Assembly (NCBI GenBank): GCA_039192515.1
Contig: JBCCXA010000016.1
Span: 1 to 64,000, forward strand
Source of the DNA: Verrucomicrobiota bacterium
Lineage (GTDB): Bacteria; Verrucomicrobiota; Verrucomicrobiia; Methylacidiphilales; JBCCWR01
Length of the DNA stretch: 64,000 nt
Direction of reading: 5' to 3'
Shown: piece by piece, positions 41,811 through 51,431 of the stretch
Layout of the letters: every line of letters starts with the position of its first letter
Numbering within the stretch: the stretch's first letter is position 1
The notes under the pieces: model-generated
What the model was told of the DNA's origin: nothing
Databases searched by the model: none
The model's input: the letters and a program-made list of their open reading frames with translations, nothing else
Position numbers and translations under genes: made by a program

Positions 41811-43358
41811 ATGATCTCTTTAATCCACGACAAATTTAAATATATACTTATCGCTATTTTAATAGTTTTGATTGCGGCATTCGTTACTTGGGACTACAAC
41901 AGCGCCAATCAAGGTGGGGGGATGCCGACCCACGTTGGAGAAATAGCGCATAAAAAAATTAATCGCGCACAGTTTGCCTCAGCACTGATTGCTACTCAAG
42001 TCTTATACAATATATCCCCAGATTCATATGCGGAGCACCTGCAAATGATGATGCGCGGGGGGATGTTTTCAAACCGTGACCAAATCATGGAGCGACTCAC
42101 CTGGGACCGACTCCTTGTCACCCAAGCAGCCCGCGAAGCTGGAATTCAAGTTACCAGTCAAGAAGCTCTGGAATTCGTCCAAAGCTCCGCGACTTTTCAA
42201 GAGGATGGAAAATTTTCAAGCGCCAAGTTCAAACAATTTGACCAAAACTTCCTGAAACCTCAGGGAATTACAGATGGCCGTTTCGAAGAGATCGTTAAAG
42301 AACAAATCATGTACAATGAGATAACCTCCATGGTTAAGGAGTTGGCTATCGCTCCGTCTGGCGAAGTGCAGGAACTCCTAAATGATCGGTACAGCCCTAC
42401 CACGCTATCCCTTGTTCGTTTGAAAAAAGAGGATTATAGCAAAGACTTACAACCATCTAGAGAGGAGCTTGAGGAGCACTACAGCCAAAATGCTTCAAAG
42501 TATAGCACCGAGGAAGAGCGAGTCGTCCAGTATGTAGAATTCCTCCTCCCACTTCCCGTTACATTGGAGGATAAGGAAAAGAAATCTGCCATCAATAACC
42601 TTGGACGAGAAGCTTATGATTTTGCCGAACAATTCGTCTCGAACCCAGGTGAACCAACCCCAGAAATTTCTTTTGAGGCGGCAGCTGAAGCTGCTGGGCT
42701 AGAGATACTCAAATCTCGACCTCTGAAACAAGGGAAATCTTTTTATCAAGGCACTTCAGAAACCTCAGCTACACAAGCAGTTTTCCAACTCAATGATGCT
42801 CAACCTATCAGTGAACAAATCCAAGTAGAGAATGGCTTTGTCGTTCTAAAACTAGTTGATATCAAACTTGCCGAACCCATTTCCTACGAAAAAGTCGCCA
42901 AAAAGGTTGAAGAAGATTACTTATTGCAAAAAACTATTGAGAAAACTACCGAAGCTGGAAATGAACTGCATGCCAAAATTCAAGATAAACTTACAAACAA
43001 CATTTCCTGGGATGGAATAATCGAGGAGCTCAAGTTTGAAGCTGAAACACTTGAACCCATTGTCCCCGCAGAGGCAAATAACTTAAAAGTTGAAGATGCC
43101 AATGTGATACGCGCTCAAGTTGGCCAGTTAGAGCAAGGCGACTTAAGTCCATTTCTAACAACTGATAATGGGGGCATCATCCTATATGCGTTGGAGAAAG
43201 GTGAACCCTCTCCTGATAAAGTTTCCTCTCTAAAGCCAATCTTTGAACAACAACTAAAGACCCAGGAACGCTCATTTTATGTCCAAAATTGGATCCGAGG
43301 ACTTTATGAAAACCCTGGCACAGTTCTTCCTGCTAGCCTTACTCAACCCGGCGCCTGA
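41811..43358 (+). CDS. PpiD/SurA-like periplasmic foldase
   Basis: 515 residues with an N-terminal membrane anchor (about 10-28, YILIAILIVLIAAFVTW) and a SurA_N-type chaperone domain. A region around residues 225-350 would correspond to the parvulin PPIase module, but its signature is weak, so it may be a chaperone without strong rotamase activity. It would fold outer-membrane and periplasmic proteins. Starts 55 bp from the divergent TPR gene; its stop overlaps the next gene's ATG (TGATG), implying coupling to the beta-CASP protein. Confidence 0.8.
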   Translation: MISLIHDKFKYILIAILIVLIAAFVTWDYNSANQGGGMPTHVGEIAHKKINRAQFASALIATQVLYNISPDSYAEHLQMMMRGGMFSNRDQIMERLTWDRLLVTQAAREAGIQVTSQEALEFVQSSATFQEDGKFSSAKFKQFDQNFLKPQGITDGRFEEIVKEQIMYNEITSMVKELAIAPSGEVQELLNDRYSPTTLSLVRLKKEDYSKDLQPSREELEEHYSQNASKYSTEEERVVQYVEFLLPLPVTLEDKEKKSAINNLGREAYDFAEQFVSNPGEPTPEISFEAAAEAAGLEILKSRPLKQGKSFYQGTSETSATQAVFQLNDAQPISEQIQVENGFVVLKLVDIKLAEPISYEKVAKKVEEDYLLQKTIEKTTEAGNELHAKIQDKLTNNISWDGIIEELKFEAETLEPIVPAEANNLKVEDANVIRAQVGQLEQGDLSPFLTTDNGGIILYALEKGEPSPDKVSSLKPIFEQQLKTQERSFYVQNWIRGLYENPGTVLPASLTQPGA

Positions 43359-44746
43359 TGCCTAACAAGGATTACTTCCTTAATGTCACTCCGCAACTAG
43401 GCATTAGCGCCAATTGTTTTTATATTCAGCTCGGTAAGAAGGGATTTGTCTTTGATGCCGGAATGGACCCCAAGGCAGAGGGGTACGATGCAACTCCTCA
43501 TCTGGAATGGCTCGATCATCGTCCCTTAGATGCTATCTTTCTTTCCCACGCGCATCATGATCATACTGGCGCAATACCGCTCATTCAATTGCGCAATCCA
43601 GATGCTAAAGTATTTATGACAGCAGCTACTGCTCAATTAGCGGAGCCACTTCTGCATAACTCGGTAAACGTCATGAAACGCAACCGTCTTGCTCATGGCA
43701 TCATGGACTACCCTCTTTACACGCATCAAGATATTGACCGTGTTAAAGAACGCTGGCATGGCTGTGGTTTACAAACTCCTTGGTCAATAGAAGGCTTCCC
43801 AATCAAAGAAAAAGATTCTGTCGCAGTAAAATTCCGCATGCACCATGCGGGACATATTTTGGGGTCTGCTGCAATTGAAATAGAGGTCGATAACCAAACA
43901 ATCCTCTATACCGGTGACTTTAATTGCTCTGATCAAACACTTCTTAAAAAAGCATCCTTGCCCCAGAAAAAAATTGATATCCTCATCATTGAGACAACTC
44001 GTGGAAGTCATCCAACTCCCGAAGGTTTTAGCCGAAAACAAGAACGTCGCAAATTCATCGAGGCACTAAATAAGACTTATGATAAAGGCGGATCTGCTCT
44101 GATCCCTATCTTTGCCATGGGAAAAACTCAAGAAACCATTTCCATGCTGCACCTGGCGCAAACTCGTGGGGAGTTACCTACTGAGCCCATTTATATAGGT
44201 GGTTTGGGAAGAGTCTTTACTTCAATCTATGACAACTTTGCGCAAGATTCACCTCGTTACCATCCTGACCTAAACTTACTCCAAGAAATCCAACCTCAAG
44301 TTGTCAACTGGAAGAAATTGGATGACTTTAAGTCTAAGCGTGGACACTTATACCTCATTCCCTCAGGAATGATGACTCCGCATACAACATCTAATAGATT
44401 AGCCACCTACTTCTTATCTAGAGAACAAAATAGTATCTACTTTGTTGGTTACACTGATCCCGAAACTCCAGCGGGCCGACTCAGGGCAACACCCTCAGAC
44501 CAGCGTATTACCCTCAATCATGACTACGGCGATCAGCCTATACTCTGTAATATTGAACACTTTGACTTTACCTCACATGCGAACCGTGAAGACATACTCT
44601 ATTACATCAGAACGGTAAATCCACGAAAATGCTTTCTTGTGCATGGAGATCTAGAAGCCACACAGTGGTTCCAAAGTAAATTAGTCCAAAGCCACCCAAA
44701 TATGAATATTCACGTGCCTGAACCTGGTGTAGAAATTTCTCTTTAA
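43358..44746 (+). CDS. Beta-CASP metallo-beta-lactamase ribonuclease-like
   Basis: 462 residues. Metallo-beta-lactamase site: HAHHDH (64-69), HAGHILGSAAIEIE, LYTGDF. Beta-CASP part: GGLGRVFTSIYDNF, SGMMTPHT, VGYTDPETPAGRL, FTSHANREDI and LVHGD, matching the CPSF73/YSH1/RNase J-like group of RNA endonucleases/exonucleases. Likely role is RNA processing in the cytoplasm. It follows the foldase gene with a one-base overlap, an odd partnership that is probably operonic rather than functional. Confidence 0.88.
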   Translation: MPNKDYFLNVTPQLGISANCFYIQLGKKGFVFDAGMDPKAEGYDATPHLEWLDHRPLDAIFLSHAHHDHTGAIPLIQLRNPDAKVFMTAATAQLAEPLLHNSVNVMKRNRLAHGIMDYPLYTHQDIDRVKERWHGCGLQTPWSIEGFPIKEKDSVAVKFRMHHAGHILGSAAIEIEVDNQTILYTGDFNCSDQTLLKKASLPQKKIDILIIETTRGSHPTPEGFSRKQERRKFIEALNKTYDKGGSALIPIFAMGKTQETISMLHLAQTRGELPTEPIYIGGLGRVFTSIYDNFAQDSPRYHPDLNLLQEIQPQVVNWKKLDDFKSKRGHLYLIPSGMMTPHTTSNRLATYFLSREQNSIYFVGYTDPETPAGRLRATPSDQRITLNHDYGDQPILCNIEHFDFTSHANREDILYYIRTVNPRKCFLVHGDLEATQWFQSKLVQSHPNMNIHVPEPGVEISL

Positions 44747-44754
44747 ACCATATA

Positions 44755-44990
44755 ATGTTATAGAAGTTGAAGAAGATGCTTAAATGCTTGCACCACGAGG
44801 ATAAAAAAGGCGTTGAAGATGTATCCAGAGTTGACACCTCTAAAGGATTCTATAATTGCCTAAACCAAGGTTTTGGAAAGATTTTTAAATCTCTGTTGCA
44901 TCATTCGAGGTCAATCAAGAGATGTTTTGTCTCAAGTTGGGAATATAAAATTTACTTCCCTACACTGAATTCGCATAGTCAATGAATACT
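44755..44990 (+). repeat. Type 1 dispersed repeat, copy 4 (longest)
   Basis: Begins ATAGAAGTTGAAGAAGATGC like the other copies, continues GATGTATCCAG, ACACCTCTAAAGGA, CAAGGT, AAGATTTTTAAATCTCTGTT, GCATCATTCG, and adds a long tail ending ACTGAATTCGCATAGTCAA. A chance frame of 72 codons (44767-44985) runs through it but has no domain or ribosome site and is not accepted as a gene. Confidence 0.8.
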
Positions 44991-45000
44991 TCTTCAGGAC

Positions 45001-46413
45001 ATGTATAGCACCGTTATGAGATTCGCTATGCTGGTGATTGGCCTTGAGCTAAATACTTGGCAGCTTGCCGCAAGCTATCATGAGAAAAGTTTCTATCCCA
45101 AACAGTTCGAAGAAAGAAAGAGCTTAGATAAGGAGTTTAAAAAACTGGAATTCAGCTCACTTCTGACAGAAGACTTTTGGGCTATCGAGAAAACGCCTTT
45201 TATTGAAGCAAATGAGAAGCACGGCTTTTTTTGGGTATCTAATAAAAATAAGGAAACTGCGAGAGCATTTAAGATGCCTGTAACCTTTCGCAGCACAAAA
45301 GTAGAAGAGGCGCTCGTCCGCTTTTCCAACCTTCACCCACAAGAAATAACCCTGTATCTATACAACCGAGGCGATGCCGGTGAAATCTCTAAGGAGAAAT
45401 TTTTAGATCTTATTGAAAGGACTTCCCAAGAACTTAATACCTGGCTTCAATCAAATGGCAAGAACCAGCCAGAAATTAAAAGAACCGCAGGGTCTCGACT
45501 AAACAGAAAACTTTGGGAAACATCTCTTATGGTCACCCAACTCGAGTGGAGCCACACCATAGGAAGAGGAAGCGATAACTTCCGTTATCGCCCCGAGTTC
45601 GCACGAGTAACCATGACTCCCCCTCAACTTCAAACCACTGCATCAAAAAGCCTATTTGCTGAGAAAGACGAAGAAATTACTCTGGAGATTCTCAGAGCTC
45701 GGGTAGAGAGAAAAGAAAATGGAGATGTTGCTATTACTAAATTACCCATGGTTGACCAAGGCCCCAAAGGGTATTGTGTCGTGGCCTCCGCAGAGCGCGT
45801 ATTCCGTTATTTTGGCAAAAAGGTAGATCAACATGAATTGGCACAAATGGCCAGAAGTGGAGCTAATCAAGGCACGAGCATTGAAGCCATGATGGAGGTC
45901 CTCAAACGCCTACAGTCAAAATTTGATGTCAACCTAAGAAGCCACTATGAATTTGAATTCGATGATTTTTTGAGGTTTGTTAAAGACTACAATAGGCTGG
46001 CCAAAAGAAAGAAGATTCCGGAAGTAGAGCTTGGCATCATGGTCGACATGCTGGAAGTCTATCGAGTCATGCAGCTAGATCTGTTGACTGAGGCAAAAAT
46101 TAAAAGACAAAAAGCGGATTATAACCGCTTTAGCACAAAAATTTCGAAATACACGGAGAACGGTATACCTATTCTATGGAGTGTTATTGTAGGCAAAGTT
46201 CAAGAGAATCCTGAGCTACGAGGCATGGGTGGACATATGCGGCTCATTATTGGATATAATAAAAAAACTTCAGAAATTATCTACACAGATTCCTGGGGCT
46301 CTGGACATGAATATAAGCGCATGAGTTTAGACGACGCCTGGGCCATCACAAAAAATCTCTCTACCATTGAGATCAAAAATCTTACCTCCCAAATCAGGGC
46401 TCTTGATTCCTAG
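45001..46413 (+). CDS. Secreted C39-like papain-fold peptidase
   Basis: 470 residues with a signal peptide (MRFAMLVIGLELNTWQLAAS). About 220 residues of unrecognised N-terminal domain come first, then a C39-family peptidase domain: VDQGPKGYCVVASAERVFRYFG with candidate oxyanion Gln253 and nucleophile Cys259, then GMGGHMRLIIGY with His412 and IIYTDSWGSG with Asp430, giving a Cys-His-Asp set. No ABC transporter is adjacent, so it is not a bacteriocin processor by context. Substrate unknown; likely extracytoplasmic. ATG 45016 is an alternative start. Confidence 0.75.
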   Translation: MYSTVMRFAMLVIGLELNTWQLAASYHEKSFYPKQFEERKSLDKEFKKLEFSSLLTEDFWAIEKTPFIEANEKHGFFWVSNKNKETARAFKMPVTFRSTKVEEALVRFSNLHPQEITLYLYNRGDAGEISKEKFLDLIERTSQELNTWLQSNGKNQPEIKRTAGSRLNRKLWETSLMVTQLEWSHTIGRGSDNFRYRPEFARVTMTPPQLQTTASKSLFAEKDEEITLEILRARVERKENGDVAITKLPMVDQGPKGYCVVASAERVFRYFGKKVDQHELAQMARSGANQGTSIEAMMEVLKRLQSKFDVNLRSHYEFEFDDFLRFVKDYNRLAKRKKIPEVELGIMVDMLEVYRVMQLDLLTEAKIKRQKADYNRFSTKISKYTENGIPILWSVIVGKVQENPELRGMGGHMRLIIGYNKKTSEIIYTDSWGSGHEYKRMSLDDAWAITKNLSTIEIKNLTSQIRALDS

Positions 46414-46457
46414 GCTGGAAGGATTTCATGTTACCTCACTGCGTTGCTCCAATTACC

Positions 46458-47009
46458 CTAATCCTCTATTCCCAATTTAAGTTTACCCGCAGGTGAGATC
46501 ATAGCAGGTTCCCACTGGGGCTCCCATACAAGCTCAACATCCGTTTCGGAAATCTCATCGATTGCCAAAATCTTACTTTTGGCATCTGCTGCTATGGACG
46601 GCCCCATACCGCAACCCGGTGCAGTGAGGGTCATTTTGACATTAACCTTTTTATCCCCTTCGGAATCAACAATATCCATACTGTAAACCAGCCCTAAGTC
46701 TACGATATTAACGGGTATTTCAGGATCATAGCAGGTTTTTAGCGCAGCCCAGACTTGCTCCTCAAGAGGGCCCTTTTCAGGTTGTGAATCAGCGGACTCC
46801 ATCACTTCGAAACCAAGTGCATCTGCATCGCGCGAGGCTAAGCGAAAAAGCCCGCCTTGAGCATCTACATGAACGGTATAAGTTCCACCTAATGATTGGG
46901 TAATCACAACCGAAGTTCCTTTTTCAAGAGTTTGGGTTAACCCATGAGGTATCTGTATCGCTTCAACATCTCTCCTTAGCTCAATCTTTTCTCCTGTCAT
47001 TTGTTGCAT
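46458..47009 (-). CDS. sufT: SufT-like iron-sulfur assembly protein (DUF59/MIP18)
   Basis: 183 residues. The C-terminal half is a DUF59/MIP18 domain: ALKTCYDPEIPVNIVDLGLVY and KMTLTAPGCGMGPSIAADAKSKI, with the reactive Cys in APGCGMG. The N-terminal half (PHGLTQTLEKGTSVVITQSLGGTYTV) matches the SufT N-terminal extension. It assists Fe-S cluster maturation. The suf operon itself is not in this window. The start lies next to copy 5 of the type 1 repeat. Confidence 0.88.
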   Translation of the reverse strand: MQQMTGEKIELRRDVEAIQIPHGLTQTLEKGTSVVITQSLGGTYTVHVDAQGGLFRLASRDADALGFEVMESADSQPEKGPLEEQVWAALKTCYDPEIPVNIVDLGLVYSMDIVDSEGDKKVNVKMTLTAPGCGMGPSIAADAKSKILAIDEISETDVELVWEPQWEPAMISPAGKLKLGIED

Positions 47010-47084
47010 CTAATGAAGTTGCACCAAGTCCGCAGCCTCGTCAACTACCACAAATAGTTGCAATATTGATGCCATGATATTAGC

Positions 47085-47160
47085 TAGATCTTCATCGACT
47101 CACTTTTCCTTGTGGCTGAAGCTTTTAGGCATTTCGTTCCACTTCAATTTCAGCGTCCCT
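47085..47160 (-). repeat. Type 1 dispersed repeat, copy 5
   Basis: On the minus strand the blocks read GAAGTGGAACGAAATGCC, AAAAGCTTCAGCCACAAGG, AAAAGTGAGTCGATGAAGAT. It coincides with the upstream open extension of the helicase reading frame (from 47074), showing that extension is not protein-coding. Confidence 0.7.
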
Positions 47161-47208
47161 ATTAAAAAAGGTGGTAGGCACAAAAGAACTCTCTACTCTT
47201 ATATACCA

Positions 47209-49209
47209 GTGGCTATTCATCTAGATGATCTAAACCCTGCACAACGAGAAGCAGCAAGCACGATTGAGGGTCCTGTTTTAGTTCTTGCAGGGGCAGGGAC
47301 CGGCAAAACGAGGGTCATTACTTTTCGAATGGCCTATATGATTCAAAAAGGAATCTGCCCCTCCCAAATCCTCGCTGTGACTTTCACCAATAAGGCGGCC
47401 AACGAGATGAAGGAGCGTTACTTAAAACTCGTTGATGCCAAACACCACCCAAATGCTTTCGAACTGATTGCCAGCACCTTTCACTCTTTTTGTGTTCGCG
47501 TACTTCGAAAAGAGATCAATCTACTAGGTTATAAAAAAAATTTTACGATATACGACGCCAGTGACCAGCTTGCTCTAATCAAAAAAATCATTACGCGCGT
47601 GGCAGGTACTGATCATAACCTAGATGCATCGACTGTTGGCACAAAAATCTCATTAGCCAAAAACAGGGGAATAGACCTCTCAGAAGCGGCTGGTGATCAA
47701 CTACTACAACAAATAGCTTTTCGCTACCAGCAAGACCTTCGTCTACATAATGCTGTTGATTTTGATGACCTTTTACTCCTCACTGTTCAACTTTTAAGAG
47801 AACACCCTGAAGCTAGAGAGCGCCTTCGAGAACAACACCGCTACCTCATGATTGATGAATTTCAAGATACCAACCTACTACAATTCCAACTCGCTGAGCT
47901 ACTATGCTCTGACAATTCGGATCTATTCGTTGTAGGCGATGATGACCAATCCATCTACTCATGGAGAGGCGCAGAATCCAGTCATATTTTAGAATTCCAC
48001 CATCATTTTCCAGGAGCCAAGATCGTTAAATTAGAGCAAAACTACCGCTGCACGCCCAACATTCTACGAGCAGCTAATGCAGTCATTGCCAACAACGTTC
48101 GACGTCATCAAAAACAGCTATGGGCGGAAGGGAATCCTGGTTCTTTGATTCGCTTAGCCGCCATGGAGAATGATCTTCACGAAGCCGAATGGATCGCCTC
48201 AGACATTGCCAAAATCAAAAGAGAAAATGATTACTACTGGGAAGATTTTGCCATTCTTTACCGAACCAATTTACTGTCTAGAGTATTTGAACAAGAGTTC
48301 AGAAAAATGAGTATTCCTTACAGAATATTAGGTGGTATGAGCTTTTATGAACGCAGAGAAGTCAAAGATATTCTTGCTTATCTACTCGCTATCAAAAACC
48401 CTGATGATGACATCGCCCTACTCCGCATTATCAACAACCCACCCAGAGGCATAGGTAATAGAACAATTGAAAAACTCTTGGACCAATCTCGACGACGAGA
48501 GTGCTCCATCTGGGAAGAAATACAAGTAACCTACAAAGCTTTTTCTCCCAAAGCTGCAGCAGCTTTGGAAAATTTCGTAGACCTTCTACAACATTATCGT
48601 GACGCCTTTTATATGGAATCTTGCAAAAGTGAAATTCTTAAAGAACTGCTAGATGAAATTAAATACTTTGAGGATTTGCGGCGTTCTTGTAAGGACGACC
48701 AGGAAATGATATCTCGTAGTGACAATATTAAAGAGCTTGTATCAGCCTTAGCCAGTTATGAAGAAACACAAAAAGGGGATCTTGATGCCTTCCTAGATAC
48801 TGTTGTTCTCGATCAAAAAACCGATGATAAAGAGGATAAGGACCAGACGGGTGTCACTCTAATGACTCTACATGCTGCCAAAGGTTTAGAGTTCAGTCAT
48901 GTCTACTTGGTAGGTCTTGAAGAAGGTTTCATGCCCCATGAAAAGAGTAAGTTAGATAATAATATCGATGAAGAGCGCCGGCTCATGTACGTAGGAATCA
49001 CTAGAGCTCAAAAACAACTGACTTTAAGCCATTGCTCCAATAGAAAGAAATACGGGCAGGATGAGCCTCGCCATCCCTCTAGCTTCCTAACTGAATTACC
49101 CGAGGATACCCTAGACCCCTTAGACACTAAAATACATTTTATCCCTGTTGAGCACAGTCAAGGAGCAACCCAGCTAAGCGCTCTGAGAGCAAAACTTAAT
49201 TCAGTCTAA
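47209..49209 (+). CDS. UvrD/Rep-family DNA helicase
   Basis: About 666 residues from GTG 47209. All superfamily 1A motifs are visible: LNPAQREAAS (Q motif), LAGAGTGKTRVI (Walker A), IDEFQDTN (Walker B), GDDDQSIYSWRGAES, LEQNYRCTPNILRAAN, TLHAAKGLEFSHVYLVGLEEG and RRLMYVGITRAQ. It unwinds DNA 3'-5' in repair or replication restart; length is close to Rep and somewhat shorter than PcrA. The frame is open to 47074, but that part lies within a dispersed repeat, so GTG 47209 just before the Q motif is used. No clear ribosome site. Confidence 0.93.
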   Translation: MAIHLDDLNPAQREAASTIEGPVLVLAGAGTGKTRVITFRMAYMIQKGICPSQILAVTFTNKAANEMKERYLKLVDAKHHPNAFELIASTFHSFCVRVLRKEINLLGYKKNFTIYDASDQLALIKKIITRVAGTDHNLDASTVGTKISLAKNRGIDLSEAAGDQLLQQIAFRYQQDLRLHNAVDFDDLLLLTVQLLREHPEARERLREQHRYLMIDEFQDTNLLQFQLAELLCSDNSDLFVVGDDDQSIYSWRGAESSHILEFHHHFPGAKIVKLEQNYRCTPNILRAANAVIANNVRRHQKQLWAEGNPGSLIRLAAMENDLHEAEWIASDIAKIKRENDYYWEDFAILYRTNLLSRVFEQEFRKMSIPYRILGGMSFYERREVKDILAYLLAIKNPDDDIALLRIINNPPRGIGNRTIEKLLDQSRRRECSIWEEIQVTYKAFSPKAAAALENFVDLLQHYRDAFYMESCKSEILKELLDEIKYFEDLRRSCKDDQEMISRSDNIKELVSALASYEETQKGDLDAFLDTVVLDQKTDDKEDKDQTGVTLMTLHAAKGLEFSHVYLVGLEEGFMPHEKSKLDNNIDEERRLMYVGITRAQKQLTLSHCSNRKKYGQDEPRHPSSFLTELPEDTLDPLDTKIHFIPVEHSQGATQLSALRAKLNSV

Positions 49210-49290
49210 CCATGCCCTATAACTACCCCATAACAGAGGCTATTTTACAAACATGGAGATGTTTAATAGGTCAAGCTTGCATTCCTCTTA

Positions 49291-49851
49291 TCATTTATTA
49301 GGAAGAGGTGGCGGTGAATTTGTCTTATTCTTGGTGACAGAATTAACAACATAAAAAGACAACCTAATACCTACAATAGTAATGATAATGCCCCAAGCAA
49401 TACAGGTCCCTATGTAAATGATATATTCTAGAACACCATGGACTTCAACATATTCATCGTACTTTGCTAGCACTTCATCAACTTCATCTTGAAAATCTAA
49501 ATGAGCGTAGTCTCTCTGGTATTCATCTAAAATAGACCCGATCATCTCTTTATCCCCATCGCTAGGTTCATGAGACTCTACGAAAGATTCAAGAGCATTC
49601 TTATACTCCCTAGCTAAGGCAAAGTCATATATTATACCTGCAGGCCATGCAACGTAATCACTTATTTCATAAAGCGTATCGGAAACACTTTCATCCATAG
49701 AATTCGCGATTTGATACGTGGCTTCACAGACCAAAAACTGAACGACAGTCCAGAAAAAGCCCAGGACTATCCAAACCGGAATAATAATATACAAAGCGTT
49801 CGTTGAACTTCTTTTTAATGCAACAGACGGGTTACTCTTTATGGATGTCAT
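49291..49851 (-). CDS. Hypothetical protein with two membrane segments
   Basis: 186 residues: a cytoplasmic start, a first membrane segment (about 20-43, LYIIIPVWIVLGFFWTVVQF), a long acidic helical region (50-135) and a second membrane segment (about 140-165, LEYIIYIGTCIAWGIIITIV), then a short basic and Pro-rich tail. I do not recognise a family. It is convergent with the helicase gene and stands alone. Confidence 0.55.
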   Translation of the reverse strand: MTSIKSNPSVALKRSSTNALYIIIPVWIVLGFFWTVVQFLVCEATYQIANSMDESVSDTLYEISDYVAWPAGIIYDFALAREYKNALESFVESHEPSDGDKEMIGSILDEYQRDYAHLDFQDEVDEVLAKYDEYVEVHGVLEYIIYIGTCIAWGIIITIVGIRLSFYVVNSVTKNKTNSPPPLPNK

Positions 49852-50165
49852 GATAGATTCTTCTCAAACTAGTAAGCTCTATAAAATGAGTTCGTTTCCA
49901 TGCTAATATTCACAATTTAATAGCCAAGTTAATAAATAGACATGCCGTAAGCGATTCAACTTATTTATGAGATAATGTTAACCTTCCAAAAAAATTATAA
50001 ACTTAGCAAGATCTTGCATAATCATGTCTTCCATAAAGACTTCTTTAAGAGATAGAGACTCCTTTCTTATGATTAATAAATGATTAACTAAGGGACTCTT
50101 TATCAAATCGAATGACAAGTCATTTATTTCTTCTCATTCTTAAATAAGAGCTTCAGCATTTCATT
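49852..50165. other. AT-rich spacer, nothing recognised
   Basis: A 314-bp AT-rich divergent spacer. It must hold promoters for the membrane protein at 49851 and the amidohydrolase at 50166. No repeat of the two families described here and no convincing hairpin were seen. Confidence 0.4.
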
Positions 50166-51401
50166 GTGATCATACATGCCCAAACACTCCTCACGATGGA
50201 TGGAGCTCCCATTCTAAATGGAGCTTTACGAGTAGAGGGCAACTGCATCACCGAAATAGGCCAAGAGGGTGAGCTAACACCTAAAGAGCATGAAGAAATA
50301 ATCCGATTCGATGAGCATGTCTTACTGCCAGGTTTAATCAATGCTCACTGCCACCTTGATTATACATGCTTGAAAGGAGCCTTTTTCCCAGGCCAAAGTT
50401 TCACTGAATGGATCAAACGCCTCAACGGCTTGAAAAAAAGTCTTTGCGACAATGACTTTATACAATCAATAGAAGACGGTTTTAAAGAGCTGGTAGACAC
50501 GGGGACTACGACTGTTTTTAACGTCGAAGCCATGCCCAATCTAATCCCCCACCTATCAAAACCTCCCATACGAACCTATTGGTTTTTGGAGCTTATAGAC
50601 CTGCGCAACAAGCTTGCGACTGATAGCCTGCTACTGGGTTCATTGGCATTTTTCGAAGACAAAAAAGATGATTGGGTTGGTGGATTTGGACTATCTCCTC
50701 ATGCACCTTACACAGCCTCCCCTCAGCTCTACCGCTTAGCAAAGCAGTGTGCCCGCCAGTTTAACATGCCTATTACGACCCACATTGCAGAATCTTTGGA
50801 GGAACAAACCATGTTTCTTTACGGAGAAGGACCTCTTTATGAGTTTTTAAAAGACCTTGGAAGAGATATGAGTGATTGTGCTCAAGGATCCGCACTATCT
50901 CACTTAATAGAGTATAGCGCTATCGATCAAAACGTGATTGCTGCTCATGTTAATTATCTACAAGAATACGATTGGCCTCTACTAGAAGGCACACCGCTTC
51001 ATATTGTATACTGCCCCAAATGCCACGAATTCTTTGGCCATACTCGCTTCCCTTTAGAAAAACTAGAAGATATTGGATGCAACATCATGATTGGAACAGA
51101 TAGCTTGGCTAGCAACAATTCCCTCGATCTGCGTGCCGAAATCCGCCATGCCAGGCTTTACTACCCACATCTTACCAGTAGGGAATGGATCCAAATGATA
51201 ACAACACGACCAGCTAAAGCTCTACAACTTCAAGATAAACTCGGCTGCCTCAAGCCAGGTGCTTATGCAGACCTGATTGCTCTGAGATTACCTAGTCAAA
51301 CAGATCCCTATGAGGCAGTAATCCGAAGCAAGTCACCACCAGAATTGGTTATGGTGAATGGTAAGGTCCTAGATCCCCTACTTATCACCACAAGCTCATA
51401 A
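50166..51401 (+). CDS. Amidohydrolase, ATZ/TRZ (chlorohydrolase/deaminase) type
   Basis: 411 residues. Metal ligands of the amidohydrolase superfamily are visible: HCHLDYT in INAHCHLDYT (HxH, about residues 61-63), the His in PITTHIAESLEEQ, the His of AAHVNYL and the Asp in MIGTDSLASNN. The C-terminus YADLIALRLP closes the composite domain. Related enzymes deaminate SAH/MTA, guanine or 6-amino-6-deoxyfutalosine, so a menaquinone-pathway role is possible but not shown. The start is GTG 50166. Confidence 0.85.
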   Translation: MIIHAQTLLTMDGAPILNGALRVEGNCITEIGQEGELTPKEHEEIIRFDEHVLLPGLINAHCHLDYTCLKGAFFPGQSFTEWIKRLNGLKKSLCDNDFIQSIEDGFKELVDTGTTTVFNVEAMPNLIPHLSKPPIRTYWFLELIDLRNKLATDSLLLGSLAFFEDKKDDWVGGFGLSPHAPYTASPQLYRLAKQCARQFNMPITTHIAESLEEQTMFLYGEGPLYEFLKDLGRDMSDCAQGSALSHLIEYSAIDQNVIAAHVNYLQEYDWPLLEGTPLHIVYCPKCHEFFGHTRFPLEKLEDIGCNIMIGTDSLASNNSLDLRAEIRHARLYYPHLTSREWIQMITTRPAKALQLQDKLGCLKPGAYADLIALRLPSQTDPYEAVIRSKSPPELVMVNGKVLDPLLITTSS

Positions 51402-51431
51402 TCAATCAGCCACCTGATCACCAGGTTTGCA

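Noticed and set aside
44767-44985. 72-codon plus-strand frame after the beta-CASP gene
   Set aside because: It runs through a copy of the type 1 repeat, and the residues are not conserved in the other copies.
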